Shown: positions 8,986 through 18,947 of the stretch, in pieces | Layout of the letters: each line of letters starts with the position of its first letter | How positions within the stretch are numbered: position 1 is the first letter of the stretch | Assembly: GCA_028868305.1 (NCBI GenBank) | Contig: JAGWUS010000006.1 | Coordinates: forward strand, 31,808-95,807 | Direction: 5' to 3' | Length of the DNA: 64,000 nucleotides | Source of the DNA: Burkholderiales bacterium | Lineage (GTDB): Bacteria > Pseudomonadota > Gammaproteobacteria > Burkholderiales > Burkholderiaceae_C | Position numbers and translations under genes: made by a program | Notes under the pieces: model-generated | The model's input: only the letters and a program-made list of their open reading frames with translations | Databases searched by the model: none | Told to the model about the DNA's origin: nothing

Positions 8986-9071
8986 GAGAACAGTCAGGGA
9001 GCGATATGATGCGACGATTGTAGCGGTTGAGGCTATGCTGACCGCCCTTGTCGCTGCGCAGGAAGAGGCCC

Positions 9072-9512
9072 ATGACCAATATCGAAGAACTCAAAAGCAC
9101 TGGCCTGAAAGCCACCGTTCCGCGTCTGAAGATACTGGAAGTATTTCAACGCGGCATACTGCGCCACATGACCGCCGAAGACGTCTTTCGGGTGCTCCTG
9201 CAGGAGCGCTCAGATGTGGGTTTGGCTACGGTTTACAGGGTGCTCACGCAGTTTGAGCAGGCCGGGTTGCTGACACGCAGCCAGTTTGAGAGCGGCAAGG
9301 CCGTCTATGAACTCAATGAAGGGCAGCACCATGACCATCTGGTGTGCCTGGATTGCGGCAAGGTGGAGGAGTTTTACGATGTGGAAATCGAAAAACGCCA
9401 GAACGCCGTCGCCAGGGCCAAAGGCTTTTCCATTGCCGACCACGCACTGAGTCTTTACGCCACATGCACCAAGGACAATTGCCCTAACCGGAATCGTCCC
9501 GGCGAAGCCTAA
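9072..9512 (+). CDS. fur: Ferric uptake regulator
   Basis: Fur is an iron-responsive dimeric repressor. The ATG at 9072 follows GGAAGAGG and gives the usual 146-residue protein ([20 protein letters not shown]); the longer frame from 9048 is unlikely. The winged-helix region is residues 1-85. The histidine-rich metal site [15 protein letters not shown] and the second CxxxxC pair near the C-terminus (CTKDNC) are intact. The 3' end overlaps hprK, read from the opposite strand, by 4 bases. Confidence 0.97.
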   Translation: MTNIEELKSTGLKATVPRLKILEVFQRGILRHMTAEDVFRVLLQERSDVGLATVYRVLTQFEQAGLLTRSQFESGKAVYELNEGQHHDHLVCLDCGKVEEFYDVEIEKRQNAVARAKGFSIADHALSLYATCTKDNCPNRNRPGEA

Positions 9513-10459
9513 TTTCCCTGCGCCATGGCCTTGCGATGGCGTTCGACGAATTCCTTGTAGGTATCGATACCACGCAACTGAAGGATGGTGTTACGCACTG
9601 CCGCTTCCACCAGCACCGCGATGTTGCGTCCGGCGACCACCTGAATCACCACCTTGCGCACCGGCACACCCAGCACATCCTGAGTCAAAGGTTCATAGGG
9701 AATACGTTCGTACTCGCGCTCCATGGTTTCTCGCCGAACCAGGTGCACGATCAACTTCAAGCGCATCTTTCGCCGAACCGCAGTTTCCCCAAAGATGCCG
9801 CGGATATCCAGCAGTCCAATGCCACGGACTTCCAGCAGGTTTTGCAGCAGTTCCGGGCAACGCCCCTCAATGGTCGTCTGGTTGATGCGAAACAGATCAA
9901 CGGCATCGTCAGCCACCAAACCATTGCCACGGGAGATCAATTCCAGCCCCAACTCGCTCTTGCCCAGACCGGACTCGCCCGTAATCAGCACGCCCAGTCC
10001 CAGGATGTCCATGAACACGCCATGCATGGTGGTGCGATCGGCAAAGTGCTTGGACAGATAGGCCCGCAACACATCGATAACAAACGCGGACGACTCTTCG
10101 GTCGCAAACATGGGAATTTGCGCACGCTCACACATGGAGAGCAGGGCCTCAGGGGCCGTCTGGCCATCGGCAAGCACCAATACTGGCGGCTCCAGCGTCA
10201 CGATGCGCGCGATTCTGCGGGCACAGTCTTCCGGGGTGGCGTTGGTGATGTAGGCGACTTCACGCTCACCCAGAATCTGGACACGGTAGGGGTGGATGTA
10301 GTTCAGGTAACCGACCAGATCCGCACCCGAACGCGCGGCGCGCACCGCGACCTCGTCGAAACGGCGCTCAGATGCGCCCAGACCGGCAACCCATTCCCAA
10401 TGCAGGAGACCACGAAATTCTTCAAACAGGACGTCAGCACTGACAACGGTCGGTTTCAT
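9509..10459 (-). CDS. hprK: HPr kinase/phosphorylase
   Basis: HprK phosphorylates HPr on a serine and reverses the reaction. In betaproteobacteria, which often lack sugar PTS permeases, it belongs to a regulatory phosphorelay. The 316-residue protein contains Walker [10 protein letters not shown] near residues 153-161, the signature [16 protein letters not shown], and the C-terminal P-K/P loop [15 protein letters not shown]. It follows ptsN by 26 bases, the usual ptsN-hprK pair. Confidence 0.95.
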   Translation of the reverse strand: MKPTVVSADVLFEEFRGLLHWEWVAGLGASERRFDEVAVRAARSGADLVGYLNYIHPYRVQILGEREVAYITNATPEDCARRIARIVTLEPPVLVLADGQTAPEALLSMCERAQIPMFATEESSAFVIDVLRAYLSKHFADRTTMHGVFMDILGLGVLITGESGLGKSELGLELISRGNGLVADDAVDLFRINQTTIEGRCPELLQNLLEVRGIGLLDIRGIFGETAVRRKMRLKLIVHLVRRETMEREYERIPYEPLTQDVLGVPVRKVVIQVVAGRNIAVLVEAAVRNTILQLRGIDTYKEFVERHRKAMAQGN

Positions 10460-10485
10460 TGCTACTCAGCCACGCTGCACCGGTC

Positions 10486-10953
10486 TTAACCGACCTGGGC
10501 AGACTGCCAGCCTGCGACCAGGCCATGAAGCTGCAGGGCGTCTCTGCACTCTGTGAGCTTCGTGCGCAAAGAAGCGTCGCTGAGCAGTTCTGCGATTTCC
10601 GACAAAATTTCGAGGTGCTTCTGTGTTGCTGCCTCTGGCACCAGCAGGAAGATCAACAGGCTCACCGGCTGGTCGTCGGGGGCATCGAAACCGACAGGAC
10701 TCAGCAACTGGAATACCGCCGCCAGCGGTGCCTTCAACCCCTTGATTCGGCCGTGCGGAATGGCCACGCCATGCCCCAAACCCGTCGAGCCCAGCCGCTC
10801 CCGGGAGAAAAGGCTATCCGTTACCAAGGCTCGGCTGAGGCCATGCAGATTCTCGAACAGCAACCCGGCCTCTTCAAATGCGCGCTTCTTGCTGGTGACA
10901 TCAACCTGCGCAAGCACTTGCGAGGGAGGCAGGATATTGGATAGTCGGTTCAT
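10486..10953 (-). CDS. ptsN: Nitrogen-type PTS enzyme IIA
   Basis: PtsN is the EIIA-Ntr component of a regulatory phosphotransfer chain that affects nitrogen and potassium control. The 155-residue protein has the phospho-acceptor His67 in GHGVAIPHGR and the family segment LLIFLLVPEAATQKHLEILSEIA. It lies upstream of hprK on the same strand. A clear terminator (10976-11004) separates it from hpf, so it needs its own promoter in the short gap. No rpoN gene is adjacent. Confidence 0.95.
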   Translation of the reverse strand: MNRLSNILPPSQVLAQVDVTSKKRAFEEAGLLFENLHGLSRALVTDSLFSRERLGSTGLGHGVAIPHGRIKGLKAPLAAVFQLLSPVGFDAPDDQPVSLLIFLLVPEAATQKHLEILSEIAELLSDASLRTKLTECRDALQLHGLVAGWQSAQVG

Positions 10954-10975
10954 GATTTGAGGCGATTATGCACAC

Positions 10976-11004
10976 AAAAAAACCGCCCAGTGACGGGCGG
11001 TTTT
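10976..11004 (-). terminator. Rho-independent terminator after hpf
   Basis: CCGCCC (10983-10988) and GGGCGG (10995-11000) form a GC-rich stem extended by AAAA/TTTT pairs. On the minus strand it ends in seven T residues (A-run at 10976-10982). It stands 22 bases past the hpf stop. Confidence 0.85.
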
Positions 11005-11026
11005 GGCTTTTTGTCAAGGACGGCGA

Positions 11027-11356
11027 CTACATCAGGCGCTTGGGTGCCTCATGGTGATGATTCTGCACACGGTCCTTGTGGCGCACGACCTGGCGGTCCA
11101 GTTTGTCGACAAGTTCATCCACCGCGGCATAGAGATCTTCATGGGAACTTTCTGCAAACATGTCACTGCCTTTCACGTGAATATTGCACTCGGCACGCTG
11201 CCGTCGCTCCTTTTCTTTTTGCTTCTCAACGGTTAGCAAAACCTTGACGTCTACGACCTGATCGAAGTGGCGCATGATGCGATCAAGCTTGGTCGTAACG
11301 TAACTGCGCAGGGCCGGGGTAACTTCAAGGTGATGACCGCTGATCGTCAAATTCAT
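11027..11356 (-). CDS. hpf: Ribosome hibernation promoting factor (short form)
   Basis: Hpf binds the ribosomal decoding centre in slow growth and promotes inactive 100S dimers. The ATG at 11354-11356 ([20 protein letters not shown]) follows GGAGG by 8 bases and gives 109 residues, the short Hpf form; a longer frame from 11419 has no support. [20 protein letters not shown] is the typical C-terminal helix. It is a single-gene unit closed by the terminator at 10976-11004. Confidence 0.93.
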   Translation of the reverse strand: MNLTISGHHLEVTPALRSYVTTKLDRIMRHFDQVVDVKVLLTVEKQKEKERRQRAECNIHVKGSDMFAESSHEDLYAAVDELVDKLDRQVVRHKDRVQNHHHEAPKRLM

Positions 11357-11706
11357 AAATAGCCTCCAGTTGCTCTCAGGTTGAAAAAGTCTGCCACTTA
11401 CAGCGGCGGACCGACACACTATTCACCATATCTGGCCAAGTTGTCGTCTTCACTATGCGCCCGATTATTTTTGTTTGCAATGCCTTTTGCTGATGCACTG
11501 CAGCAAATAAAGGGCTCACCCGTCCTGAGCAGGCACTTACTGCCAACGAAGTACCGGCGCGGTGCGATAATTGGCGCCTGAAAACTTTTGGAGAAGGCTC
11601 CTTGGAAAACTACCCCAGTCGGTAGCTTTCAACTCCCACCACTGCATCGGGGTTGAAAGCAACACCACACCGCCCTTGCAGAAGCCAACTTAATTGGGAG
11701 TGAGCC
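11357..11706. other. hpf-corA intergenic region
   Basis: This is a 350-base divergent gap. The left part carries the hpf promoter and ribosome-binding site. The right part (11591-11660) is a series of potential hairpins before corA, listed separately. No gene is visible. Confidence 0.4.
11591..11660 (+). promoter_or_regulatory. Structured leader upstream of corA
   Basis: Three hairpins can form in succession: GGAG/CTCC around 11591-11602, CTACC (11610-11614) with GGTAG (11621-11625), and GCTTTCAACTCC (11625-11636) with GGGGTTGAAAGC (11649-11660). The second and third share one base and may compete. There is no T-run for termination. A magnesium-sensing or translational role is possible, but I do not recognise a known riboswitch. 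Confidence 0.4.
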
Positions 11707-12696
11707 ATGCTCAACATCTTTACGCTTGCCAATGGCCGACTCTTCCAGGAAGAGATCGAGTCCCTGGAAGAGCTATCCCGCTTTCAACCTATCTGGGTGG
11801 ACCTGGAGTCCCCCACTGTGGAAGAAAAGCGCTGGGTCAAGCAGTATTACGGTCTGTCCATCCCGGAGGATGCGATGGACGAGGACATCGAGGAGTCCGC
11901 ACGGTTTTATGCCGAAGACAATGGCGAACTGCATATCCGCAGCGACTTTTTGATCGCCGACGAGGAAGAACCCAGAACGGTACGCGCAGCCTTTATTCTG
12001 AATTTGGTGAACGACGAGTTGAAGAGCAAAGGGGTGCTGTTCTCCATTCACGATGAGGATGTGCCAGTATTTCGGCTGCTACGCATGCGCGCACGCAGGG
12101 CACCAGGGCTGATTGAAGACGCCAAGGAAGTTCTGCTCAAACTTTTTGATGCTGACGCAGAGTACTCTGCCGATACACTGGAAGGCATCTACGATGAGCT
12201 TGAAAATGTCAGCAAGAAAGTTCTTTCTGGCAACGTCACCGATGCCATCGCTGGGGAAGCGCTCGGTGCCATAGCGCGCCACGAAGACTTGAGTGGTCGT
12301 ATCCGTCGCAATGTCATGGACACCCGCCGCGCGGTGAGCTTCATGATGCGCAGCAAGATGCTCAATGCCGAACAATTCGACGAAGCACGCCAGATTCTGC
12401 GCGACATTGACTCACTTGACAGTCATACTGCCTTTCTGTTTGACAAGATCAACTTCCTGATGGACGCGACGGTCGGTTTCATCAACATCAACCAGAACAA
12501 GATCATCAAGATCTTTTCTGTTGCAAGCGTTGCATTATTGCCACCGACACTGGTGGCCAGTGTCTACGGGATGAACCTCAAGTTTCCAGAACTGGAATTC
12601 CTCGGGGGATGGAGCTATCCCTACACTGTGGCGGTCATGGCGGCCAGCGCAATGGTGCCCATGTGGTATTTCCGACGGCGCGGCTGGCTCAGTTGA
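11707..12696 (+). CDS. corA: CorA magnesium/cobalt transporter
   Basis: CorA is a pentameric inner-membrane channel for Mg2+ and Co2+. The 329-residue product has a long acidic cytoplasmic domain, then two C-terminal helices. The selectivity motif GMN occurs in LVASVYGMNLKFPELEF and a basic tail follows the second helix (WYFRRRGWLS). The length is typical (E. coli 316). The ATG follows GGGAGTGAG. The leader upstream can fold into several hairpins. It converges with mtnN. Confidence 0.96.
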   Translation: MLNIFTLANGRLFQEEIESLEELSRFQPIWVDLESPTVEEKRWVKQYYGLSIPEDAMDEDIEESARFYAEDNGELHIRSDFLIADEEEPRTVRAAFILNLVNDELKSKGVLFSIHDEDVPVFRLLRMRARRAPGLIEDAKEVLLKLFDADAEYSADTLEGIYDELENVSKKVLSGNVTDAIAGEALGAIARHEDLSGRIRRNVMDTRRAVSFMMRSKMLNAEQFDEARQILRDIDSLDSHTAFLFDKINFLMDATVGFININQNKIIKIFSVASVALLPPTLVASVYGMNLKFPELEFLGGWSYPYTVAVMAASAMVPMWYFRRRGWLS

Positions 12697-12740
12697 TTTT
12701 AAAGAAATCACCTTCTAGCCTTTACGGAAACTTAATGGAT

Positions 12741-12758
12741 AGCTATTATTTTTATAGC
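12741..12758. repeat. Dispersed palindromic repeat, copy b (supplies the mtnN stop)
   Basis: Core AGCTATTATTTTTATAGC. On the minus strand GTCAAATCGCTATAA encodes the last residues V-K-S-L and the TAA stop of mtnN, so the repeat forms the end of that gene. It lies in the convergent gap with corA and may also serve as a weak hairpin. Confidence 0.75.
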
Positions 12759-13492
12759 GATTTGACCAGTCCATCCACGATTTTCACGGCATAGAGGCTG
12801 GCAACTTCGCGCACAAAGCGCGGAAAATCAACGTGCGCCGTGTCGTCAGCCCGGTCTGAAATGGTGCGAACGGCCGCAAAGGCAACGCCGTGGTCGGCGC
12901 ACACCTGGGCCACGGCAGCGCCTTCCATCTCCACCGCAAGCGGCATATGTCCGGCTGAACGCAAAGCGGCCACCAATGCCGCCGCCTCCTGCACCCCACT
13001 GACAAATCGGTCACCACTGGCAATCAGACCGGTATGCAGCCGCGCCCCACCCCGAGGCCCGCCGTCAACCAGCGCAAGCTGTGCGGCGTCCATCAACCTT
13101 GCGGTCAAATCGGCATCACCGGCAAATACCGACTGACCCGTCAGAGGTATCTGGTAGCGGGGAAAAAGGGGCGAGGCATCCATGTCATGTTGGACAAAAC
13201 CCGTACCGACGACCACATCGCCCACTTCCACACCGTCGCCGACACCGCCCGCCACGCCGGTAAAGACCATACGTTGGGCGCCAAAGCGTTCAATCAAAGC
13301 CGCAGTGGTGGTGGCAGCAGCCACCTTGCCAATACGGGAGAGCGCCAGCACGACGGGAACGCCATGCATCCGCCCCACCCAGAAGTCACGACCGGCATAA
13401 CGAACACATTGCGCGTCCAGCAGCGCGCCAACCAGACCCTGCTGCTCCTCTGCCAGAGCACTGAGAACGGCCAGCGGCGCCGGGCGGGTCAC
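12752..13492 (-). CDS. mtnN: 5'-methylthioadenosine/S-adenosylhomocysteine nucleosidase
   Basis: MtnN cleaves adenine from MTA and SAH in methyl-cycle salvage. The 246-residue protein shows VLSALAEEQQGL at the start, FTGVAGGVGDGVEVGDVVVG, and the active-site stretch LAVEMEGAAVAQVC. The catalytic Asp is in TISDRADD near the C-terminus. Its stop codon lies inside the dispersed repeat. Its start overlaps the stop of the upstream acyl-CoA ligase by 4 bases, so the two are probably co-transcribed. Confidence 0.92.
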   Translation of the reverse strand: MTRPAPLAVLSALAEEQQGLVGALLDAQCVRYAGRDFWVGRMHGVPVVLALSRIGKVAAATTTAALIERFGAQRMVFTGVAGGVGDGVEVGDVVVGTGFVQHDMDASPLFPRYQIPLTGQSVFAGDADLTARLMDAAQLALVDGGPRGGARLHTGLIASGDRFVSGVQEAAALVAALRSAGHMPLAVEMEGAAVAQVCADHGVAFAAVRTISDRADDTAHVDFPRFVREVASLYAVKIVDGLVKSL

Positions 13493-15162
13493 TTGACGCG
13501 CAGTTCGCGGCGCAGAATCTTGCCCACCGGTGTCTTGGGCAGATCGGCGCGGAACTCAATGACCTTGGGCTGCTTGTACCCCGTCAAGTTGTCCTTGCAG
13601 AAGGCGCGAACATCTGCTTCGCTCAAATTGGGATCCTTCTTCACGATAACCAGCTTGACGGCTTCACCCGACTTGGCATCCGGCACGCCCACGCAGGCGC
13701 ATTCCAGTACGCCAGGAATTTGCGCAACGACGTCTTCCAACTCGGTGGGAAACACGTTGAAACCACTCACCAGAATCATGTCCTTTTTGCGGTCCACGAT
13801 GCGGAAAAAGCCCTTGTCATCCACCATGCCGACGTCACCGGTCTTGAAGTAGCCGTCGGTGGTCATGACTTTGGCGGTTTCGTCAGGACGCTGCCAATAG
13901 CCCGCCATGACCTGCGGGCCCTTAATGGCAATTTCGCCCGACTGCCCAGGCGGCACTTCCTTGCCATCATCGTCCAGTAACTTCATATAGGTGCTGGGCA
14001 GTGGTACACCAATCGTTCCGGTGTAGGCGGTGGCAGTCACCACATTGCAGCTTGCCGAGGGCGAGGTTTCGCTCAAGCCATACCCCTCGCAAATGGGGCA
14101 ACCCGTCTTTTCAAACCAGAGTTTGGCGACACTGCTCTGCACGGCAGACCCACCTCCGACGGAAACCTTCAGATGGCTCCAGTCCACCTTGCTAAAATCG
14201 GGATGGTTTGCCAGTCCGTTGAACAAGGTGTTCACTGCAGGGAAGCTGTGGATCTTGTGCTTGGCAAGCTCCTTGAGCACGCCAGGAATATCCCTCGGAT
14301 TGGCTATCAGAATCATCTTGCCGCCCGTGCGCATGGACAGCATCATGCCAACGGTAAAGGCGAATATGTGGTATAGCGGAATGGCGCACACACTCGTAGG
14401 CTGCTCATTGGCAGGCACCTTCTTCATCACAGGCTCGTTCCAGGCCTCGGACTGCAGCACATTGGCAATCACATTGCGATGCAAAAGCACAGCGCCTTTG
14501 GACACGCCTGTGGTGCCGCCGGTGTACTGCAGGACCGCAACATCGTCGGCCCTGGTCGTTTGCTTCTTGAACGGTGCCTTGGTGCCCATGGCAATGGCCG
14601 CATTGAAACGCACCGCATTTGGCAGGTTGTAGGCAGGCACCATCTTCTTAACGTTGCGCACCACGTAATTGACCAGAGAACCCTTTAGCAAACCCAATTG
14701 ATCGCCCATGGCGCACAACACAACGTGTTTGACGGGCGTTGCTGCAATGCATTTTTCCAGTGTGGTGGCAAAGGTTTCAATCACCACAATGGCCTTGGCC
14801 CCGGAATCCTTGAGCTGGTGCTCCAGTTCACGCGGCGTGTAAAGCGGATTGACGTTAACCACCACCATGCCCGCACGCAGGATGCCCGCCACCGCTACAG
14901 GGTACTGGGGCATGTTGAGCATCATGATGGCGACGCGGTCACCCTTGACCAGACCCAGACTCTGCAGGTAAGCGGCGAAAGCCTGACTCAGGCTGTCGGT
15001 CTGGGCATAGGTAATGTCCTTGCCCATGAAGCTGTAAGCCACCTTTTTGGCGTTCTTGCGAAAGCTCTCTTCCACCAGATCCACCAGCGATGTGTATTGG
15101 CTGGTATCAATATCCGATGGCACCCCGGGGGGGTAACTCTTCAGCCAAATGCGTTCTGTCAT
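13489..15162 (-). CDS. fadD: Long-chain fatty acid-CoA ligase (AMP-forming)
   Basis: This enzyme activates fatty acids to acyl-CoA through an acyl-AMP intermediate. The start chosen is the ATG at 15160-15162 (MTERIWLKSYPPGVP), giving 557 residues. Adenylate-forming motifs are present: YTGGTTGVSKGA, EGYGLSETSP, the ATPase region YFKTGDVG, and DRKKDMILVSGFNVFP before the mobile C-terminal domain, whose catalytic Lys is in TPVGKILRRELR. It closely resembles betaproteobacterial FadD; exact chain length cannot be read from sequence. It overlaps mtnN by 4 bases. Confidence 0.9.
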   Translation of the reverse strand: MTERIWLKSYPPGVPSDIDTSQYTSLVDLVEESFRKNAKKVAYSFMGKDITYAQTDSLSQAFAAYLQSLGLVKGDRVAIMMLNMPQYPVAVAGILRAGMVVVNVNPLYTPRELEHQLKDSGAKAIVVIETFATTLEKCIAATPVKHVVLCAMGDQLGLLKGSLVNYVVRNVKKMVPAYNLPNAVRFNAAIAMGTKAPFKKQTTRADDVAVLQYTGGTTGVSKGAVLLHRNVIANVLQSEAWNEPVMKKVPANEQPTSVCAIPLYHIFAFTVGMMLSMRTGGKMILIANPRDIPGVLKELAKHKIHSFPAVNTLFNGLANHPDFSKVDWSHLKVSVGGGSAVQSSVAKLWFEKTGCPICEGYGLSETSPSASCNVVTATAYTGTIGVPLPSTYMKLLDDDGKEVPPGQSGEIAIKGPQVMAGYWQRPDETAKVMTTDGYFKTGDVGMVDDKGFFRIVDRKKDMILVSGFNVFPTELEDVVAQIPGVLECACVGVPDAKSGEAVKLVIVKKDPNLSEADVRAFCKDNLTGYKQPKVIEFRADLPKTPVGKILRRELRVK

Positions 15163-15222
15163 GTCTTGTCTCCGTGGCGCAATGCCGATCACACATTGTT
15201 AAAGGGATAGCTACCGCTGCAC

Positions 15223-16638
15223 TCAGGTCTTGAGTGCACCCAATACTTCATCGAGCATTTTCTTGGCATCACCAAACAGCATGCGATTGTTTTCTTTGTA
15301 AAACAGCGGGTTGTCCACCCCCGCATACCCCGAGGCCATGCTGCGCTTCATGACGATGGTAGTCTTGGCGTGCCAGACTTCCAGCACAGGCATGCCCGCA
15401 ATCGGGCTACCGGGATCATCCTGGGCCGACGGGTTGACGATGTCGTTGGCGCCAATGACCATCACCACGTCGGTTTTTTCAAAATCTTCGTTGATTTCTT
15501 CCATCTCAAAGACGATGTCGTAAGGGACTTTGGCCTCGGCCAGCAGCACATTCATGTGGCCCGGCATACGCCCCGCCACGGGGTGAATGCCAAAGCGCAC
15601 ATTGACGCCGCGTTCACGCAATGTGCGGGTGATCTCGAACACCGTGTGCTGGGCCTGCGCCACCGCCATGCCGTAGCCGGGCACGATGATGACGTTTTTG
15701 GCTTCGCGCAGCAACTCGGCTGTCTCAGAGGCATTCACCGGAACCACCTCGCCTGCAGGCTGGGCTGCACCGCCCGCAACCTTGGGGGCCGCACTGGTGG
15801 TACCAAAGCCCCCGGCAATCACACTGATGAAACTGCGGTTCATCGCGTTGCACATGATGTACGACAGAATCGCGCCGCTAGAACCCACCAGCGCACCCAC
15901 CACGATCAACAAGTCGTTGTTCAGCATGAAGCCTGTAGCGGCCGCAGCCCAGCCGGAGTAGCTGTTGAGCATGGACACCACCACCGGCATATCGGCACCA
16001 CCAATGGCCATAACCATGTGGATACCGAATAGCAACGCCACGACCGTCATGACGACCATGGGCACCATCGCTTCGTCCACGGTGTGTGCGTTCATGAAGG
16101 CATGGCCAAACCAGATCACGACCAATAGGCCGGCCAGGTTCATCCAGTGCCTGCCGGGCAACAGCATCGGGCTGCCGCCTATGCGGCCTGAGAGCTTGCC
16201 AAATGCGATGACAGATCCGGAAAACGTCACTGCACCAATAAACACGCCCACATAAATTTCCATCTCGTGGATAGACTTGGCCGCACCACTCAGACCTTTG
16301 GACGCTTCCGGATCGATAAAGGTGGCCACACCTACCAGGACTGCCGCCATACCCACCATGCTGTGCATCAATGCAACCAGCTCGGGCATTTGTGTCATCT
16401 GCACGGTACGCGCTGCATACACGCCAATCAGGCCGCCGACCGCCATCGCACCTGCAACCCACGGAATGCCTGCAGCGCTGACTTTCGGACCCAGCACCGT
16501 GGCCAGCACCGCCAGCGTCATGCCCACCATGCCATAGAGATTGCCCCGCAGCGCCGTCTTTTGATCAGACAAGCCCCCAAGGCTCAACACAAAAAGAATG
16601 GTCGCCCCGATATATGAGACGGTAACTAATTCAGACAT
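15223..16638 (-). CDS. pntB: NAD(P) transhydrogenase subunit beta
   Basis: PntB is the beta subunit of the proton-pumping transhydrogenase that moves hydride from NADH to NADP+ using the proton gradient. The 471-residue product has many membrane helices in the first 260 residues or so. The NADP-binding domain III follows, with [35 protein letters not shown], and the end [17 protein letters not shown]. It follows pntA by 12 bases. Confidence 0.96.
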   Translation of the reverse strand: MSELVTVSYIGATILFVLSLGGLSDQKTALRGNLYGMVGMTLAVLATVLGPKVSAAGIPWVAGAMAVGGLIGVYAARTVQMTQMPELVALMHSMVGMAAVLVGVATFIDPEASKGLSGAAKSIHEMEIYVGVFIGAVTFSGSVIAFGKLSGRIGGSPMLLPGRHWMNLAGLLVVIWFGHAFMNAHTVDEAMVPMVVMTVVALLFGIHMVMAIGGADMPVVVSMLNSYSGWAAAATGFMLNNDLLIVVGALVGSSGAILSYIMCNAMNRSFISVIAGGFGTTSAAPKVAGGAAQPAGEVVPVNASETAELLREAKNVIIVPGYGMAVAQAQHTVFEITRTLRERGVNVRFGIHPVAGRMPGHMNVLLAEAKVPYDIVFEMEEINEDFEKTDVVMVIGANDIVNPSAQDDPGSPIAGMPVLEVWHAKTTIVMKRSMASGYAGVDNPLFYKENNRMLFGDAKKMLDEVLGALKT

Positions 16639-16650
16639 TGCTCGTCTCCC

Positions 16651-18258
16651 TTATTTGCGGAACATGGCCAGCATGCGCTGGGTTACGGCAAAGCCGCCGA
16701 ACATGTTGATGGCGGTCAGTACCACGGCAGCAGCAGCCACCCAGGTGATCAGGCTGTTGGGACGGCTGAGGGCGTCTGCCACAGGCGAGATTTGCACCAA
16801 CGCGCCAATGGCGATGATGCTGCTGATCGCATTTGTCACACTCATCAGCGGAGTGTGCAAGGCAGGCTTGACATTCCACACCACCATGTAGCCCACAAAA
16901 CAGGCCAGCACAAACACCGTGAAGTGCGACATGAATTCTTTGGGCGCGTTGGTGCCAATCAGCCAGAACAGCACAGCCGCCACACCAAACATCACCGCCA
17001 GCTTGTTGCCCGACATGGGTTCGCTCGGTGCGCCGTGGCCCTTTTTGGCTGCAGCTGCAGCAACCGGCTTGGCAGTGGCAGCAGTGGGAACCGGCGGCAA
17101 CTTGGGTGCAGGCGCTGGCCAGGTAATGGCGCCTTCCTTCACCACGGTCAAACCGCGGATGGCATCGTCTTCCATGTTTACGTTGATGGTGCCATCCTTG
17201 GTTTTGCAAAGCTCTTCAGCCAGGCGAAACAGGTTGGTGGCATACAGCGTCGAAGATTGCGTTGCCAGGCGCGAGGCCAGATCGGTGTAACCAACAATGG
17301 TCACACCGTGTTTGACGACTGCTTGACCGGGCTCGGTCAGTTCGCAATTGCCGCCCTGCTCGGCCGCCATGTCGACGATGACGCTGCCGGGCTTCATGCT
17401 CTTCACCATTTCGGCAGTAATCAGCTTGGGCGCGGGCTTGCCGGGAATCAGCGCAGTGGTGATGATGACATCCACCTCCTGGGCCTGCTTGGCGTACATC
17501 TCGCGTTGGGCTTGCTGGAAGCCCTCGCTCATTACCTTGGCGTAGCCGCCGCCGCCGCCGCCTTCCTCCTCGTATTCAACCTTCACAAACTCGCCACCCA
17601 AAGATTTGACCTGGTCCGCCACTTCAGCGCGGGTGTCGTTGGCACGCACGATGGCACCCAGGCCAGCGGCGGTACCGATCGCAGCCAGCCCCGCCACACC
17701 AGCACCGGCGATGAACACCTTGGCGGGGGGGACCTTGCCCGCAGCCGTAATCTGGCCGTTAAAGAAGCGGCCAAAAGCGTTGGCCGCCTCAATGACAGCG
17801 CGGTAACCGGTCACACCAGCCATGGAGGTCAATGCATCCATCTTCTGGGCGCGGCTCAGCATGCGTGGAAGTGCGTCAATGGCCAGCACGGTTACCTTAC
17901 GGGCGGCCAGTTGTTGCATCACCTCTGGATTTTGCGCCGGCCAGATGAAACTGATCAGCGTGCTACCCGCACGCATCAGTGCTACTTCGTCCACGGAAGG
18001 GGCTCGTACTTTGAAAACAATGTCGGACTGTGCCCAGAGCTCCGCTGCAGATTCGACTACTTCTGCGCCAACCGACCGATAGGCGTCATCACCAAAGCTT
18101 GCCTGCGCGCCTGCACCACACTCCACACTGACCCGAAAGCCCAGCTTGATGAGCTTTTCGACCATGGCGGGAACGGTTGCAACCCGTTTTTCACCAGCGA
18201 AAATCTCCTTGGGAACCCCAATACGTTGTCCAGGTCCGGCGGCAATATCGGTCTGCAT
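16651..18258 (-). CDS. pntA: NAD(P) transhydrogenase subunit alpha (fused form)
   Basis: This is the NAD(H)-binding alpha subunit, with domain I and the first membrane helices fused in one chain of 535 residues, as in E. coli (510). The N-terminus [18 protein letters not shown] is diagnostic. The dinucleotide-binding region [16 protein letters not shown] is near residue 180. Three to four helices lie in the last 110 residues after a low-complexity alanine/proline linker. A run of five glycines occurs in [15 protein letters not shown]. It is co-transcribed with pntB. Confidence 0.96.
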   Translation of the reverse strand: MQTDIAAGPGQRIGVPKEIFAGEKRVATVPAMVEKLIKLGFRVSVECGAGAQASFGDDAYRSVGAEVVESAAELWAQSDIVFKVRAPSVDEVALMRAGSTLISFIWPAQNPEVMQQLAARKVTVLAIDALPRMLSRAQKMDALTSMAGVTGYRAVIEAANAFGRFFNGQITAAGKVPPAKVFIAGAGVAGLAAIGTAAGLGAIVRANDTRAEVADQVKSLGGEFVKVEYEEEGGGGGGYAKVMSEGFQQAQREMYAKQAQEVDVIITTALIPGKPAPKLITAEMVKSMKPGSVIVDMAAEQGGNCELTEPGQAVVKHGVTIVGYTDLASRLATQSSTLYATNLFRLAEELCKTKDGTINVNMEDDAIRGLTVVKEGAITWPAPAPKLPPVPTAATAKPVAAAAAKKGHGAPSEPMSGNKLAVMFGVAAVLFWLIGTNAPKEFMSHFTVFVLACFVGYMVVWNVKPALHTPLMSVTNAISSIIAIGALVQISPVADALSRPNSLITWVAAAAVVLTAINMFGGFAVTQRMLAMFRK

Positions 18259-18431
18259 TGATCGACTCCTCGTTTATATTCTTGAATTTTTGCACCCCAT
18301 CCAGAGCAGTAAGCTTCAAGACAGGTCTGCGGCAACTTTAACTGAAATTCGATGCTTTTCGATAACCAATCGGCAACTCAGCACCACCGTAGACGCATAC
18401 GGGGCGCGGGATTCTATCCTCATAATTGGCC

Positions 18432-18938
18432 ATGAATATCCGATGGAAACCCAGCGCAACAGTAGCCGCTGTCATTGAACGGGACGGCCACTTTTTGCTC
18501 GTTGAAGAGCATACCCCAGATGGTTTACGCCTCAACAATCCTGCGGGACATCTCGATCCAGGAGAGTCTCCGGCCAGTGGATGCGCACGGGAGACGCTGG
18601 AAGAGACCGCCTACCAATTCCAGCCGTCAGCGCTGGTGGGTATTTACCTTTCGCGCTTCCAGCGACCGACCGGAACTGGTGGCACAGCCGAAGACATTAC
18701 CTACCTAAGGTTTGCTTTTTGCGGCACCCTGGGAGCCTTTGATGCCAGTCGGGCGCTGGATACGGGAATTGTTCGTACAGTGTGGCTTACGCCCGAGGAG
18801 GTGCGCGCATCGGTAGCGCAGCACCGTAGCCCATTGGTAGTGCGCTGCATGGAGGACTATTTGCTTGGGCGGCGCTTCCCGTTGGAATTGATCACTACCG
18901 ACGCCTCGGTTGTTGAGATGAAAAACCCGCTGGGATAA
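18432..18938 (+). CDS. Nudix hydrolase (NudJ-like)
   Basis: This 168-residue Nudix hydrolase cleaves nucleoside-diphosphate-linked substrates. The Nudix box is GHLDPGESPASGCARETLEE followed by TAY, with the metal-binding glutamates in place; the usual Gly after EE-T is Ala. It lies 9 bases before mnmA. That matches the E. coli nudJ-mnmA order, where NudJ acts on thiamine pyrophosphate-type substrates. The ATG at 18432 is preferred over TTG at 18426. The substrate is inferred from gene context only. Confidence 0.85.
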   Translation: MNIRWKPSATVAAVIERDGHFLLVEEHTPDGLRLNNPAGHLDPGESPASGCARETLEETAYQFQPSALVGIYLSRFQRPTGTGGTAEDITYLRFAFCGTLGAFDASRALDTGIVRTVWLTPEEVRASVAQHRSPLVVRCMEDYLLGRRFPLELITTDASVVEMKNPLG

Positions 18939-18947
18939 TCCCCCACT

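Noticed and set aside
11591..11660. Known Mg2+ riboswitch (M-box) before corA
   Set aside because: The hairpin order and sequences do not match the M-box as I know it, so it is reported only as a structured leader.
16792..18261. 489-codon open frame on the plus strand opposite pntA
   Set aside because: It is an antisense shadow of a well-supported gene with no recognisable domain or ribosome-binding site.
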